In this document: piece by piece, positions 39,422 through 48,603 of the stretch | Layout: every line of letters begins with the position of its first letter | How positions within the stretch are numbered: the first letter of the stretch is position 1 | The notes under the pieces: model-generated | Told to the model about the DNA's origin: nothing | Seen by the model: the letters and a program-made list of their open reading frames with translations, nothing else | Database searches by the model: none | Translations under genes and position numbers: made by a program | Source: an uncultured Duodenibacillus sp. | GTDB lineage: Bacteria; Pseudomonadota; Gammaproteobacteria; Burkholderiales; Burkholderiaceae_F | Direction: 5' to 3' | Length of the DNA: 64,000 nt | NCBI GenBank assembly: GCA_944388865.1 | Contig: CALXKM010000049.1 | Coordinates: 1 to 64,000 of the forward strand

Positions 39422-40762
39422 TTAGTCGCTCATCGCCGCGGCAATATGTGCGCGCACGCCTGCGCTCAGAGCCGAGTCGTCGATGACGAATTTGTCCGAA
39501 TGGTTGTTGGCGGCCTTGTCGGTTTTGCCGGGTTCGCCTACGCCAAGGAACATGAATACAGAAGGAACTTTTTGGCCATAAAAGGAGAAGTCTTCGCTTG
39601 CTCCCGGGTTCCAGGTCTCGAGCCTGGCTTTGACGCCGAAGGCTTTGAGGTTTTCGACTGTTGCTGCCGCAGTTGTCGGATCGTTGGTCGTCACTGGATA
39701 GATCTCAATGATTTTGACATCGGCCTTGGTGCCGCAGGCATGAGCAGTTCCATGAGCGACTTCTGGGATGCGCTCAAGGAGCTTGGCTCGGATGTCGGCG
39801 TGGTTGGAGCGGATGGTGCCGAGCATGTAGGCCGAGCCGGGCATGACGTTTCCGGTTTCGCCAGCTGTGAGCTTGCCGACAGTGATGACGCCCATGCCAT
39901 TGGTGAGGTCAATGTTGCGCGAAACGATCTGCTGCAGTGAGACGATGGTCTGCGCTGCGGCAAGCGCGGCATCCGCGCCCGTCCACGGCATGCTGCCGTG
40001 CGACTGCTCGCCCGTGATTCTTATTTCGAAGGCGTCGGCGCTGTTGAGCGCAGCATCGGGTGAAACGCGCATGTCGCCGGCTTCAAGCTTTGGCGAAACA
40101 TGAATGCCGAAATAGTGCTTGATGTCGTATCTCTCCGTAAGACCAGCTTCAACGAGAGCTTTGGCTCCGGACAAAGGCGCGTTTTGTTCGACGAGAGGAT
40201 TGTGCAGCGAGTCGCCTTCTTCGGCCGGCTGAAAGACGAAGACAATGCGTCGGTCAACATCATTTTTGTGCTTGGCAAGAATCTGCGCGGCTGTCAGCAG
40301 CATGGCCATGTGCGCATCGTGTCCGCACATATGAGAGACATCGGCTTCCTTGCCCCAAAACATGCCTTTGGCTTTGCTTGCATAGGATAGTCCCGTGTTT
40401 TCCTTAATGGGCAGCGCATCAATGTCGGCTCTGAGCGCGATGGTTCGGCCTTTGTCGGGATTAAGAATGCCGATGACGGCCGTGGGCGCGTTTTTCCATC
40501 CGGTGACGACTTCGATGCCGCTTGCTTTGAGTATGTCGATGATGCGCGATTGCGTTTTGTACTCCTGATTGCCGAGCTCCGGCATTTGGTGCAGTTCGCG
40601 GCGCAGTTCGGTCAAGCCTTGCGCATGAGCTTTGATTTCGGCATCAAGCCAGTCAGGAGCGGCGGCGTGGGCCGCAGCGGCAAGCGCGCAGGCAAAGGCT
40701 GCGCTCAAAAGACGAACGGGATATGCGGAAAAGCTCTGAAAGTATTTTTTTGCGCAGCGCAT
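39422..40762 (-). CDS. Secreted M20 family amidohydrolase
   Basis: A 446-residue zinc amidohydrolase with a Sec-type signal peptide (positive start, hydrophobic core to residue 31, cleavage after AHA at 33). It should therefore act in the periplasm, unlike the M20 enzyme at 18902. Metal-binding motifs are HMCGHDAHMAMLL, PAEEGD and GASEDFSFYG; the dimerisation domain carries GEQSHGSMPW. The ATG at 40762 has GAGGAGA about 9 nt upstream; the longer frame to 40960 would run into the next gene and is rejected. Close relatives hydrolyse N-acyl amino acids, hippurate or small peptides; the substrate here is unknown. Confidence 0.88.
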   Translation of the reverse strand: MRCAKKYFQSFSAYPVRLLSAAFACALAAAAHAAAPDWLDAEIKAHAQGLTELRRELHQMPELGNQEYKTQSRIIDILKASGIEVVTGWKNAPTAVIGILNPDKGRTIALRADIDALPIKENTGLSYASKAKGMFWGKEADVSHMCGHDAHMAMLLTAAQILAKHKNDVDRRIVFVFQPAEEGDSLHNPLVEQNAPLSGAKALVEAGLTERYDIKHYFGIHVSPKLEAGDMRVSPDAALNSADAFEIRITGEQSHGSMPWTGADAALAAAQTIVSLQQIVSRNIDLTNGMGVITVGKLTAGETGNVMPGSAYMLGTIRSNHADIRAKLLERIPEVAHGTAHACGTKADVKIIEIYPVTTNDPTTAAATVENLKAFGVKARLETWNPGASEDFSFYGQKVPSVFMFLGVGEPGKTDKAANNHSDKFVIDDSALSAGVRAHIAAAMSD

Positions 40763-40781
40763 TGCTTGGGTCTCCTCATTG

Positions 40782-40821
40782 AGAAAAAGCCTCTTTATTC
40801 TCGCTCGAGAAAAAGAGGCTT
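40782..40821 (-). terminator. Terminator of the DUF2863 gene
   Basis: AAGCCTCTTT (40787-40796) and AAAGAGGCTT (40812-40821) form a perfect 10-bp stem; on the minus strand TTTTTCTC follows. It sits 28 nt past the DUF2863 stop and immediately before the ribosome-binding site of the secreted M20 gene, so that gene depends on readthrough or on a promoter I cannot see. Confidence 0.75.
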
Positions 40822-40848
40822 GGGACAGCTTGCTTGAGCTTAAGGATA

Positions 40849-42024
40849 TCAGTTGAGCGTGGGAGCAAAGCTGCTGGCGTCCTTGTCGTCGGCAAATTCG
40901 ATGTGCACGACCATGCCTTGGGGGTTGGCATAAAGGGGACAGCCGCAGTCCTCGCACCACTCAAGCGGAAAGTCCTGTTCGTGAAAAATGACATTGCGCA
41001 CGCCTTTGGTGCGAAGAATATCGGTGGCAAGCGCCTGTACGTGATCGAGCTCATCGGGCATGACCGGCCAGGCGATGCCTGAGACGACTTTGTCGGGAGC
41101 GCGCCTGGGGCTAATGCCGACTCTGAGTTCAGTCATGCTCTCGGCATTGTCGCTTGCGGCGGGCACGAAGAATGCGGCCGAAGCAATTACGTCGGAAGGC
41201 TTGTAGCCCATGCTGCCGATGAAGTCCACAAGAGATTTTAGGCTCCAAACGCGCATGGCGTTTTCCGTTTGTCGCCAGCCCCAGAAGAATGCACCGGGCG
41301 GCTGTACTTCGTAGACGGCGCCGATCATGGCAAATTCAAGCGCGCGGTGAACCTCAAGGCAGAAGTTCATTTCGGCGCGGGCGCGATCAATGTAGTCTTC
41401 TTGGCTGCTTCTGAATAGATCGTTTGCGCTCGGAGCCGATACTGCGATCAAAAGATATCGCGTATCGGCAAAATCGGCAGCGGCGGGCTTGTCGATCAGG
41501 TCGCGCAGGTCAACGACGGGTGAAGAGCCGTCTTCGGCAAGCGTCGTCATGCGCGCAAGAATGCGCCGTACGTCGGAAAACGATTCAGGGATGTGTTCGG
41601 GCGCAAGCAGCACGTTGCCGATGCGCACATCGGCCTTGGTCGAAGTCATGATCGATTTGAAGCTTGCGGCAACCTTTTCGAGTGCATTGGGCGCAATCTG
41701 TCCGCAGTGATTGCGGTAGCGGCTCCAGACGAGAAGCGGCACGATCACCAAAAGACTTGCGCCGTCTTCCGAGATGATGCTCTGGGCAGCTTCCTCTGCA
41801 AATGACAGCAGTTGATCGTAGGCTGGGGGATTGTCGTTTTTCAATGCAGCAAGCGCAGCTTCGATTTCCGTGTCGTCGCCCTGATCCAGAGCTTCTTTGG
41901 TCAGACGTTCGAGCGCCTTTTCGTAGCGGACGTCCTCGAGCTTTGAGCTCGATTCTGTCAAAAGCAGCGCAAGTCTTTGAAGTTCGTCGCGCAGCAGTTT
42001 TTGCTCGTTGTGTTGTTCAGCCAT
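40849..42024 (-). CDS. DUF2863 family protein
   Basis: A 391-residue protein of a betaproteobacterial family of unknown function. I recognise it by the middle part (LLVIVPLLVWSRYR, DFADTRYLLIAVSAP) and above all by the C-terminus EWCEDCGCPLYANPQG, which in the family reads EYCDDCGAPLYADP. The Cys-x-x-Cys-x-Cys could bind a metal. The N-terminal ~90 residues are helical and charged. There is no signal peptide or membrane helix, so it should be cytoplasmic. It is divergent from lepA. No function is proposed. Confidence 0.82.
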   Translation of the reverse strand: MAEQHNEQKLLRDELQRLALLLTESSSKLEDVRYEKALERLTKEALDQGDDTEIEAALAALKNDNPPAYDQLLSFAEEAAQSIISEDGASLLVIVPLLVWSRYRNHCGQIAPNALEKVAASFKSIMTSTKADVRIGNVLLAPEHIPESFSDVRRILARMTTLAEDGSSPVVDLRDLIDKPAAADFADTRYLLIAVSAPSANDLFRSSQEDYIDRARAEMNFCLEVHRALEFAMIGAVYEVQPPGAFFWGWRQTENAMRVWSLKSLVDFIGSMGYKPSDVIASAAFFVPAASDNAESMTELRVGISPRRAPDKVVSGIAWPVMPDELDHVQALATDILRTKGVRNVIFHEQDFPLEWCEDCGCPLYANPQGMVVHIEFADDKDASSFAPTLN

Positions 42025-42451
42025 GGGTATTCAGACAAAAAGGTTTTCGCTAAAAGGCAGGAAAAAGCCAGCTTGACAAGGTCTTTTATGTTTTGCGTTA
42101 TAGCGCGTTGCAGGCCGCGAAGTCTAACCAAAAGATAGACACAATGACAAAACAGCTCGGTTTGTCCAAATTTGTGCAAGCTTTTCCTGCATTTTGAGCA
42201 CGACCTCGAGCACGACTTCGAGGTGCGGCGCACACGACGGCGCATGTTAAAATGCGCCGTCCCTGCCCCAAGAGCGCAGAACAACAAATTTGAGGCTTGG
42301 TGAGAACGCCTTTGGCTCAAGGCCGCCTTATGAAAGCCCTCTCACGAGTCCTCATCGAAGCTACTTTTGTGCAAGCCGCTGTCCGCTCGCCTTGCCCTGC
42401 CGGGCTGTGCCGCTGCCGCAGCGGCTGCGTATTCTCTCTATTTCTTTTTCG
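42025..42451. promoter_or_regulatory. Gene-free region between DUF2863 gene and lepA
   Basis: This 427-bp divergent spacer holds no convincing gene. A consensus -35 TTGACA (42073-42078) has only a distant TATAGC partner (20-nt spacer). A perfect 9-bp hairpin (ACGGCGCAT at 42237-42245, ATGCGCCGT at 42252-42260) encloses a TAAAAT -10-like box. CCTCGA/TCGAGG (42204-42223) overlaps a direct repeat of GAGCACGAC. These probably include the lepA promoter and leader. No ribosome-binding site is visible ahead of lepA. Confidence 0.4.
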
Positions 42452-44245
42452 ATGGACAATATCCGCAATTTCTCAATCATCGCGCATATCGATCATGGGA
42501 AATCCACGCTTGCCGATCGCTTGATTCAGCGCTGCGGCGGCTTAAGCGACCGTGAAATGAGCGAGCAGGTGCTCGACAGCATGGATCTTGAGCGCGAGCG
42601 CGGCATTACGATCAAGGCGCAAACAGCTAGTCTTAAATACAAGGCCAAGGACGGCAACGTCTATGAGCTCAATCTCATCGATACTCCCGGGCACGTTGAC
42701 TTCTCCTACGAAGTGAGCCGCTCGCTTTCGGCCTGCGAAGGAGCGCTGCTTGTGGTCGACGCCACTCAGGGCGTAGAGGCTCAGACCGTCGCCAACTGCT
42801 ATACGGCTATTGATCTCGGGGTCGAAGTCATTCCGGTTCTCAATAAGATGGACCTCAACAGCGCCAATCCGGAGGCTGCTCAGGAAGAGATCGAAGACGT
42901 CATCGGCATTGACGCCACCGACGCAGTGCTTTGTTCGGCCAAGACCGGCATGGGCATTGATGATATTCTCGAGCGCATCGTGCGCGACGTTCCTCCTCCC
43001 AAGGGCGATCCTGATGCGCCATTGCAGGCGCTCATTATCGACAGCTGGTTTGACAACTATGTGGGCATCGTCACATTGGTGCGCGTGGTCAACGGCGTGA
43101 TCAGGCCTAAGGACAAGGTGAGGCTGATGGCAACGGGCGCCACGCACTTGGTCGAGCAGGTGGGCGTCTTTACGCCCAAGGCAAAGACGCGCGAGTGCCT
43201 CAAGCCAGGCGAAGTGGGGTTTGTTGTCTCGGGCATCAAGGAACTCAAGGATGCGCGCGTGGGCGATACGATTACTTCGGCCGTCAACGGCGCCGAGGCG
43301 CCTCTGCCGGGCTTTAAGGAAGTCAAGCCGCAGGTTTTTGCAGGTCTGTATCCTGTGGAGTCCAATCAGTATGACGCGCTCAGAGACGCTCTTTTGAAGC
43401 TGCAGCTCAATGATGCGGCGCTACGCTTTGAGCCGGAAGTTTCTCAAGCTCTGGGATTTGGTTTTCGCGCCGGCTTTCTTGGCCTTTTGCACATGGACAT
43501 CGTGCAGGAGCGTCTTGAGCGCGAATACGACATGGACCTCATCACTACCGCGCCGAGCGTGGTTTACGAGGTGCTCATGACCAACGGCGAAGTCATTCGC
43601 GTGGAAAATCCAAGCAAGATGCCGCCGCCCGACAAGATTGCTGAAATTCGCGAGCCCATCGATACGGTGACGATTTTCGTGCCCAATGAATACGTGGGCG
43701 CCGTGATGAAGCTTTGCCAAGAAAAGCGCGGCGTGCAGATCAACCTCGCGTATCACGGCCGACAGGTGCATTTGACCTACGAGCTGCCGCTGGCCGAAAT
43801 CGTGCTTGACTTCTTTGACCGCATGAAGTCGATCACGCGCGGCTACGCTTCCATGGACTACGAGTTCAAGGAGTATCGCGCCTCAGACGTCGTTAAAGTC
43901 GACATGCTCATCAACGGCGACCGAGTTGATGCCCTGAGCACGATCGTGCACAGAACCAATGCGCAGTACCGCGGCAGAGAGATCGCCGCGCGTCTGCGTT
44001 CGCTTATTCCGCGTCAGATGTACGACGTAGCGATTCAGGCTGCCATCGGCGCCAACATCATCGCTCGAGAAAACATCAAGGCGTTGAGAAAAAATGTGCT
44101 TGCCAAGTGCTACGGCGGCGACATCACCCGCAAAAAGAAGCTTTTGGAAAAGCAAAAGGCCGGCAAAAAGCGCATGAAGCAGGTCGGCAGCGTGGAAATT
44201 CCGCAGGAAGCCTTCCTTGCCATTTTGCAGGTCGAAGACAAGTAA
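42452..44245 (+). CDS. lepA: Elongation factor 4 (ribosomal back-translocase)
   Basis: A translational GTPase that remodels stalled or initiating ribosomes. The 597-residue length matches E. coli LepA (599). GTPase motifs are AHIDHGKST (G1), DTPGH (G3) and NKMD (G4). EF-G-like domains and the LepA-specific C-terminal domain ([41 protein letters not shown]) follow. I start at [16 protein letters not shown] (42452); the longer frame to 42290 adds 54 unrelated residues. It leads the lepA-lepB-rnc-era-recO-pdxJ-nagZ run, with lepB 25 nt downstream. Confidence 0.97.
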   Translation: MDNIRNFSIIAHIDHGKSTLADRLIQRCGGLSDREMSEQVLDSMDLERERGITIKAQTASLKYKAKDGNVYELNLIDTPGHVDFSYEVSRSLSACEGALLVVDATQGVEAQTVANCYTAIDLGVEVIPVLNKMDLNSANPEAAQEEIEDVIGIDATDAVLCSAKTGMGIDDILERIVRDVPPPKGDPDAPLQALIIDSWFDNYVGIVTLVRVVNGVIRPKDKVRLMATGATHLVEQVGVFTPKAKTRECLKPGEVGFVVSGIKELKDARVGDTITSAVNGAEAPLPGFKEVKPQVFAGLYPVESNQYDALRDALLKLQLNDAALRFEPEVSQALGFGFRAGFLGLLHMDIVQERLEREYDMDLITTAPSVVYEVLMTNGEVIRVENPSKMPPPDKIAEIREPIDTVTIFVPNEYVGAVMKLCQEKRGVQINLAYHGRQVHLTYELPLAEIVLDFFDRMKSITRGYASMDYEFKEYRASDVVKVDMLINGDRVDALSTIVHRTNAQYRGREIAARLRSLIPRQMYDVAIQAAIGANIIARENIKALRKNVLAKCYGGDITRKKKLLEKQKAGKKRMKQVGSVEIPQEAFLAILQVEDK

Positions 44246-44270
44246 CCCGAATGCAAGACTGTCCAAAAAA

Positions 44271-45161
44271 ATGAACTTTGCTCTTATTTTGTTTCTGCTC
44301 ACTGTCTTTACGGGCATCATGTATGTTCTGGAGAAGGTGCGCTTTCTGCCCGAGCGCAGGCGTCAGGCCGATGCGGCTGCCCGAGAGTTTGAGTCTTCCA
44401 ACCGCGAAGCCATTGATCGCGGCGAAAAGGCGGTCATTGATGCGAGAAACGCCATCTATGCCAAGGCGATGAAGGAGCCCTGGTGGCTTGACTACACGGC
44501 AGGTCTCTTTCCTGTAATTGCCGTCGTATTTTTGCTTCGCTCGTTTTTGTTTGAGCCTTTTCGCATTCCCTCGGGCTCGATGCTGCCGACGCTTTACATC
44601 GGCGACTTCATTCTCGTCAACAAGTACGACTACGGCATTCGGCTGCCTGTGATCAACACTAAGATCATCAACGTTGGCCAACCCGAGCGAGGCGACGTCG
44701 TTGTCTTCCGGTATCCGATGGATGAATCGATGGACTACATCAAGCGCGTGATCGGCGTGCCGGGCGATACGGTCGAGTACGTCAACAAGCAGATTCGCAT
44801 CAACGGAAAAACTGTTGAGCAAAAGCTCGTGGGCGACTGGGTTGATCCCTTCTCGATGGTGACGCTGTCGCGCCGTACGGAAACGATTGGCGAAGTGGTC
44901 CACGACATTGCCGTCGACAACCGCATGGGGCCGGGCCTGCGGGGGCGTCCCTACGATCGGGTCGGCAACGGCTGCACATATTATGAAAACGGCTTTCGCT
45001 GCCGCGTGCCCGAAGGTCAGTATTTTGTGATGGGCGACAACAGAGACAACAGCGAAGACAGCCGCTATTGGGGGTTCGTGGAGGACCGGCAGCTTGTCGG
45101 CAAGGCCGTGGCCATTTGGGCGAACTTCAGCGAGATGTCCCGCGTGGGCGGCATTGACTAA
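44271..45161 (+). CDS. lepB: Signal peptidase I
   Basis: The inner-membrane serine-lysine protease that removes signal peptides from exported proteins. The 296-residue protein has two N-terminal membrane helices (about residues 1-17 and 79-98), the catalytic Ser in PSGSMLPTL, the catalytic Lys in YIKRVIGVPGD, and the GDNRDNSEDSRYWG box. The ATG at 44271 gives a hydrophobic start (MNFALILFLL). It lies between lepA and rnc, as in E. coli. Confidence 0.96.
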   Translation: MNFALILFLLTVFTGIMYVLEKVRFLPERRRQADAAAREFESSNREAIDRGEKAVIDARNAIYAKAMKEPWWLDYTAGLFPVIAVVFLLRSFLFEPFRIPSGSMLPTLYIGDFILVNKYDYGIRLPVINTKIINVGQPERGDVVVFRYPMDESMDYIKRVIGVPGDTVEYVNKQIRINGKTVEQKLVGDWVDPFSMVTLSRRTETIGEVVHDIAVDNRMGPGLRGRPYDRVGNGCTYYENGFRCRVPEGQYFVMGDNRDNSEDSRYWGFVEDRQLVGKAVAIWANFSEMSRVGGID

Positions 45162-45179
45162 ACGCGTCAAGGTTTACAA

Positions 45180-45896
45180 GTGATGGATTTTCACAGAAAA
45201 GTTCTAAGTGTTGAAGAACTCGAAGCCCGCATCGGCTACGTGTTTGAGAACAAGTCGATCGTCAAGCGCGCGCTCACGCACCGCAGCTTTGCGGCCGATC
45301 ACAATGAAAGGCTGGAATTCCTCGGAGACTCCGTTCTCAACTGCGTCATCGGCTACGCGCTTTTCCTGCGCGACAAGCACTTTACTGAAGGAGTGCTTTC
45401 GCGTGCTCGCGCCAATCTGGTCTGCGAGAAGGCCTTAAACGAGATCGCGCGCGAAATTGACATCGGCGCCTTCATTTACTTGGGCGACGGTGAGCTCAAA
45501 ACGGGCGGAGCGGCCAGACCGTCGATTCTTGCCGATGCCTGTGAGGCGGTTTTCGGAGCAGTGTTTCTCGATGGCGGTTTTGAAAAGGCGCAGGAGGTGA
45601 TTCTGCGCCTGTATGAACCGATATTGACGAGTGCTGCAATGGCCCACGAACGACTTGACAAGGATGCCAAGACAAAACTGCAGGAATATCTGCAGGGGCT
45701 TCGCTATCCGCTTCCCGAATACAAGGTGATTCGCGTCAGCGGCCCTTCTCACAAGCAGGTATTCCATTGCGCCTGCACGATTGCAAAGCTGCAGATCGTT
45801 GAATACGGTCAAGGACAAAGCCGCAGGGCGGGGGAGCAGGACGCTGCCGAAAAAGCGCTCAGACGCGCGCTTGAGGTCGCCGCTCAACACTCTTAA
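45180..45896 (+). CDS. rnc: Ribonuclease III
   Basis: Double-strand-specific endoribonuclease that processes rRNA precursors and regulatory duplexes. The 238-residue protein has the signature ERLEFLGDSVLN, the second acidic cluster DACEAVFGAVFLDGG with catalytic Asp and Glu, and a C-terminal dsRNA-binding domain (DAKTKLQEYLQG to EQDAAEKALRRAL). The start is GTG at 45180 or the ATG immediately after it at 45183; the sequence cannot decide. The gap to lepB is 18 nt. Confidence 0.96.
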   Translation: MMDFHRKVLSVEELEARIGYVFENKSIVKRALTHRSFAADHNERLEFLGDSVLNCVIGYALFLRDKHFTEGVLSRARANLVCEKALNEIAREIDIGAFIYLGDGELKTGGAARPSILADACEAVFGAVFLDGGFEKAQEVILRLYEPILTSAAMAHERLDKDAKTKLQEYLQGLRYPLPEYKVIRVSGPSHKQVFHCACTIAKLQIVEYGQGQSRRAGEQDAAEKALRRALEVAAQHS

Positions 45897-45922
45897 CTGA
45901 CAAAAGAATAAAGAGTTACCCA

Positions 45923-46897
45923 ATGACAGAAGCTCAAAACAACGACGACAACGCTCAGTTTGAGGCAATGCTCGCAGCGGCCATCAAGCCCGCAGCTAAA
46001 AAAGAACTCCCCGAGGACTTCCGCTGCGGCTACGTGGCGGTGGTCGGGCGTCCCAACGTCGGCAAATCGACGCTCATCAACGCTATGGTTGGAGAGAAGG
46101 TGTCGATTACCTCCAAAAAGCCTCAGACCACGCGCGATCGGGTGCTGGGCGTAGCCACGTGCGACGATGCGCAGATTGTTTTTGTTGATACCCCGGGCTT
46201 TCAGTCGAAGTATTCCTCGCAGCTGCTCAAGCGAATGAACCGCACGGTGCGCAGCGCTCTGGCCGATGTCGACTGCGTGCTTTTCGTCATTGACGCCGCA
46301 GGCTGGAAGGCTGAGGACATGGAGGTTTTGAAGCTCGTTGACCGTCAGGCGCAAAACGTCATTTTGGTGCTCAACAAAATCGATTTGGTGCGCGACAAGC
46401 AAAAGCTTCTGCCGCTGATGGCCGAATCCATGCAGCGCTTTAATTTTGCCGCCATTGTTCCGGTGAGCGCAGAAAAGTCCAAGATGCTCGGCGACCTTCA
46501 GGATGAAATCAAAAAGCACCTTCCGGTTTCAAGTCCTTATTGCGATCCGGATCTGTATACCGACAAGTCGCCTCGCTTTATCGTAGCCGAGACAATCCGA
46601 GAGAAGGCCTTCAGACTGCTGGGCGATGAGCTGCCCTACGGCGTGGCGGTCATGATCGAATCATGGAAGGAAGACGATGATCATGCCGAGATCGTCGCTG
46701 TTCTTATTGTTGAGCGCGACAGCCACAAGCCGATCGTTATCGGAGAAAAGGGCGCCAAGCTGCGCGAAATCGGCCGTCTGGCGAGAGCCGATATTGCAAA
46801 GCTGCTCGACAAGCGCGTTCATCTTGAGGTTTGGGTGCGCGTGCGCAAGGGCTGGAGCGACGATGCTCTCGTACTGAAGTCTTTGGGCTACGAATAG
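45923..46897 (+). CDS. era: GTPase Era
   Basis: A ribosome-assembly GTPase that binds the 3' end of 16S rRNA. The 324 residues comprise a short acidic N-terminal extension, the GTPase domain (GRPNVGKSTLIN, DTPGF, NKID) and a KH domain with the GEKGAKLREIG loop and conserved RVRKGW end. The N-terminus (first ~30 residues, Asn/Asp/Ala/Lys-rich) is longer than in E. coli Era (301 residues). It follows rnc by 26 nt; rnc-era-recO is a classic operon. Confidence 0.96.
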   Translation: MTEAQNNDDNAQFEAMLAAAIKPAAKKELPEDFRCGYVAVVGRPNVGKSTLINAMVGEKVSITSKKPQTTRDRVLGVATCDDAQIVFVDTPGFQSKYSSQLLKRMNRTVRSALADVDCVLFVIDAAGWKAEDMEVLKLVDRQAQNVILVLNKIDLVRDKQKLLPLMAESMQRFNFAAIVPVSAEKSKMLGDLQDEIKKHLPVSSPYCDPDLYTDKSPRFIVAETIREKAFRLLGDELPYGVAVMIESWKEDDDHAEIVAVLIVERDSHKPIVIGEKGAKLREIGRLARADIAKLLDKRVHLEVWVRVRKGWSDDALVLKSLGYE

Positions 46898-46922
46898 CTT
46901 TTCGAGCAGTTTTCGACGAGTT

Positions 46923-47726
46923 ATGACCACGCAAAGAGAAGCGTTCGAGTCTTCGCGGGCAATTCAGCCATCGCAGGCTGAGCGTTTGTTTGCCGCTCGT
47001 GCAGCGCAGGCCAAGTCTCCTTCTTTGCGGGCGAGAAATGAGCCGGCCTATGTTCTGGCCGCATGGCCATGGAAAGAGACGAGCCTCATTGCAGAGATAT
47101 TGACGCCGCACTACGGTCGCGTATCGGTCACGGTCCGCGGCGCCAAGCGGCCGGGCACGAAGTTTCGCGGGCTTATCAATGCGTTTGTTCCGCTGGTCGT
47201 GAATTTTTCCGGTGTGGGCGAGGTTAAGAACCTCACCGATGCAAAGTGGCTTGGAGGTCTGGCGCCGATTGCCCCGCAGTCTTTGGCTTCGGCTTTTTAT
47301 GTCACCGAGCTTGTCTTGAAGCTCACCGCTCGAGAAGATCCGAGTCAGGATCTGTTTGCGGCATATGCGCAGGTGCTTACGGAAATTTCCCACGTTCAGG
47401 GAGTGGGACTAGAGGCCGCGCTTCGCCGCTTTGAAGTAAAGTTGCTGCGCGCATTGGGCTGGGGACAGTTTTTGGTCGATGAAAAGACCCCTGCCGACAC
47501 TCGCTCGTGGGTGGTAAAAGACGGCGAAATTCAGCCGATTGAGACAACTGGTCCAGTGCAGGGAGAAATCTCCGCTGCAGTCGTGAGAGCCATTGCAGCG
47601 TGTGATTTTGACAATGCCGACATTGTGCGGGCTGCCAGGCCCGTTTTGCGCTCCATTATCAGCTACTATGTAGGCGACAAGGGACTTCAGACGCGATCAA
47701 CCATGGCCCGTTGGGCCATTATTTGA
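46923..47726 (+). CDS. recO: DNA repair protein RecO
   Basis: Helps RecR load RecA on SSB-coated single-stranded DNA and anneals strands. The 267-residue protein has an N-terminal OB fold (AYVLAAWPWKETSLIAEILTPHYGRVSVTVRGAKRPG) and an all-helical C-terminal part. The zinc cysteines of some Gram-positive RecO proteins are absent, as usual in proteobacteria. Its ~40-residue N-terminal extension before the OB fold is long. It lies 25 nt after era. Confidence 0.92.
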   Translation: MTTQREAFESSRAIQPSQAERLFAARAAQAKSPSLRARNEPAYVLAAWPWKETSLIAEILTPHYGRVSVTVRGAKRPGTKFRGLINAFVPLVVNFSGVGEVKNLTDAKWLGGLAPIAPQSLASAFYVTELVLKLTAREDPSQDLFAAYAQVLTEISHVQGVGLEAALRRFEVKLLRALGWGQFLVDEKTPADTRSWVVKDGEIQPIETTGPVQGEISAAVVRAIAACDFDNADIVRAARPVLRSIISYYVGDKGLQTRSTMARWAII

Positions 47727-47800
47727 TCTGCTGCGTCCGACAGCGTTCCTTTTGCTGATCCAATCTTTTTTTGCAGCTTGAATGTCTGCTTGATTTTTGC

Positions 47801-48568
47801 ATGCTCACCAAACTTTCCGTCAATCTCAACAAGATTGCGCTCATTCGCAATTCCCGTGAAGGCAATACGCCTTCGCCCACGCTTTTTGCCGCGCTGGCCC
47901 TGAAGGCTGGTGCCGCGGGCATAACCGTGCACCCGCGCCCTGATGAAAGGCACATTCGCGCCGATGATGTGCCGGCTCTGGCGCGCTTGATTGCTCGCTG
48001 GCCCGGGCGCGAATTCAACATTGAGGGCAATCCCTTTATGAATTTGATGAAGCATGCCGAGAGCGTGCATCCGCATCAGCTTACATTCGTACCCGACGAT
48101 GCGACGCAGAAAACGAGCGACCACGGCTTTGATTTGGAAAAGTCGGCAAAGGATCTTGAGCCTTTGATTCGCCGTGGTCATGAACTCGGGGCTCGGGTGA
48201 GCATCTTCATGGATCCTGTGCCCGAACAAATGGCGCTTGCCAAGGCAATTGGGGCAGACCGAGTCGAGCTCTACACCGAGAGCTATGCAGCCGCCTGCGG
48301 AACGATCGATGAAGAAGAAACGCTTAGACGCTTTGCCGCAGCAGCTCGCGCAGCGCACGAGGCCGGGCTTGGCGTCAATGCCGGACATGATCTGAGCTTG
48401 ACGAACCTGCTTGCGCTTTTGGTTGCCTGCGAAAACATCGCCGAAGTCTCCATTGGCCACGCGCTGGTGGCCGAGTCTCTGCAGTACGGCATGACCGAGA
48501 CGATTGGGCGCTACAACGGATTGCTGCTTGAGGCAGCCGACCGCATCAGCGCAAAGGCGCAGCACTAA
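47801..48568 (+). CDS. pdxJ: Pyridoxine 5'-phosphate synthase
   Basis: Condenses 1-deoxyxylulose 5-phosphate with aminoacetone phosphate in the DXP-dependent pathway to vitamin B6. The 255-residue TIM barrel begins LSVNLNKIALIRNSR and contains HPRPDERHI, NIEGNP, TFVPD and the GHDLSLTNL phosphate-binding end. I start at MLTKLSVNLNK (47801), which fits the family; the longer frame from 47771 adds ten unrelated residues. In many proteobacteria acpS follows pdxJ, but here nagZ follows directly. Confidence 0.95.
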   Translation: MLTKLSVNLNKIALIRNSREGNTPSPTLFAALALKAGAAGITVHPRPDERHIRADDVPALARLIARWPGREFNIEGNPFMNLMKHAESVHPHQLTFVPDDATQKTSDHGFDLEKSAKDLEPLIRRGHELGARVSIFMDPVPEQMALAKAIGADRVELYTESYAAACGTIDEEETLRRFAAAARAAHEAGLGVNAGHDLSLTNLLALLVACENIAEVSIGHALVAESLQYGMTETIGRYNGLLLEAADRISAKAQH

Positions 48569-48603
48569 GGTAATACTTGATAATTTTTTTTAGGACCAAA
48601 CGC

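Noticed and set aside
39422..40960. 512-residue version of the secreted M20 enzyme
   Set aside because: The additional 66 residues overlap the DUF2863 gene and the terminator; the internal ATG has a ribosome-binding site and opens a signal peptide.
42204..42223. Short direct repeats of GAGCACGAC as a possible repeat array
   Set aside because: Only two copies occur and they overlap a hairpin; this is not a CRISPR or iteron array.
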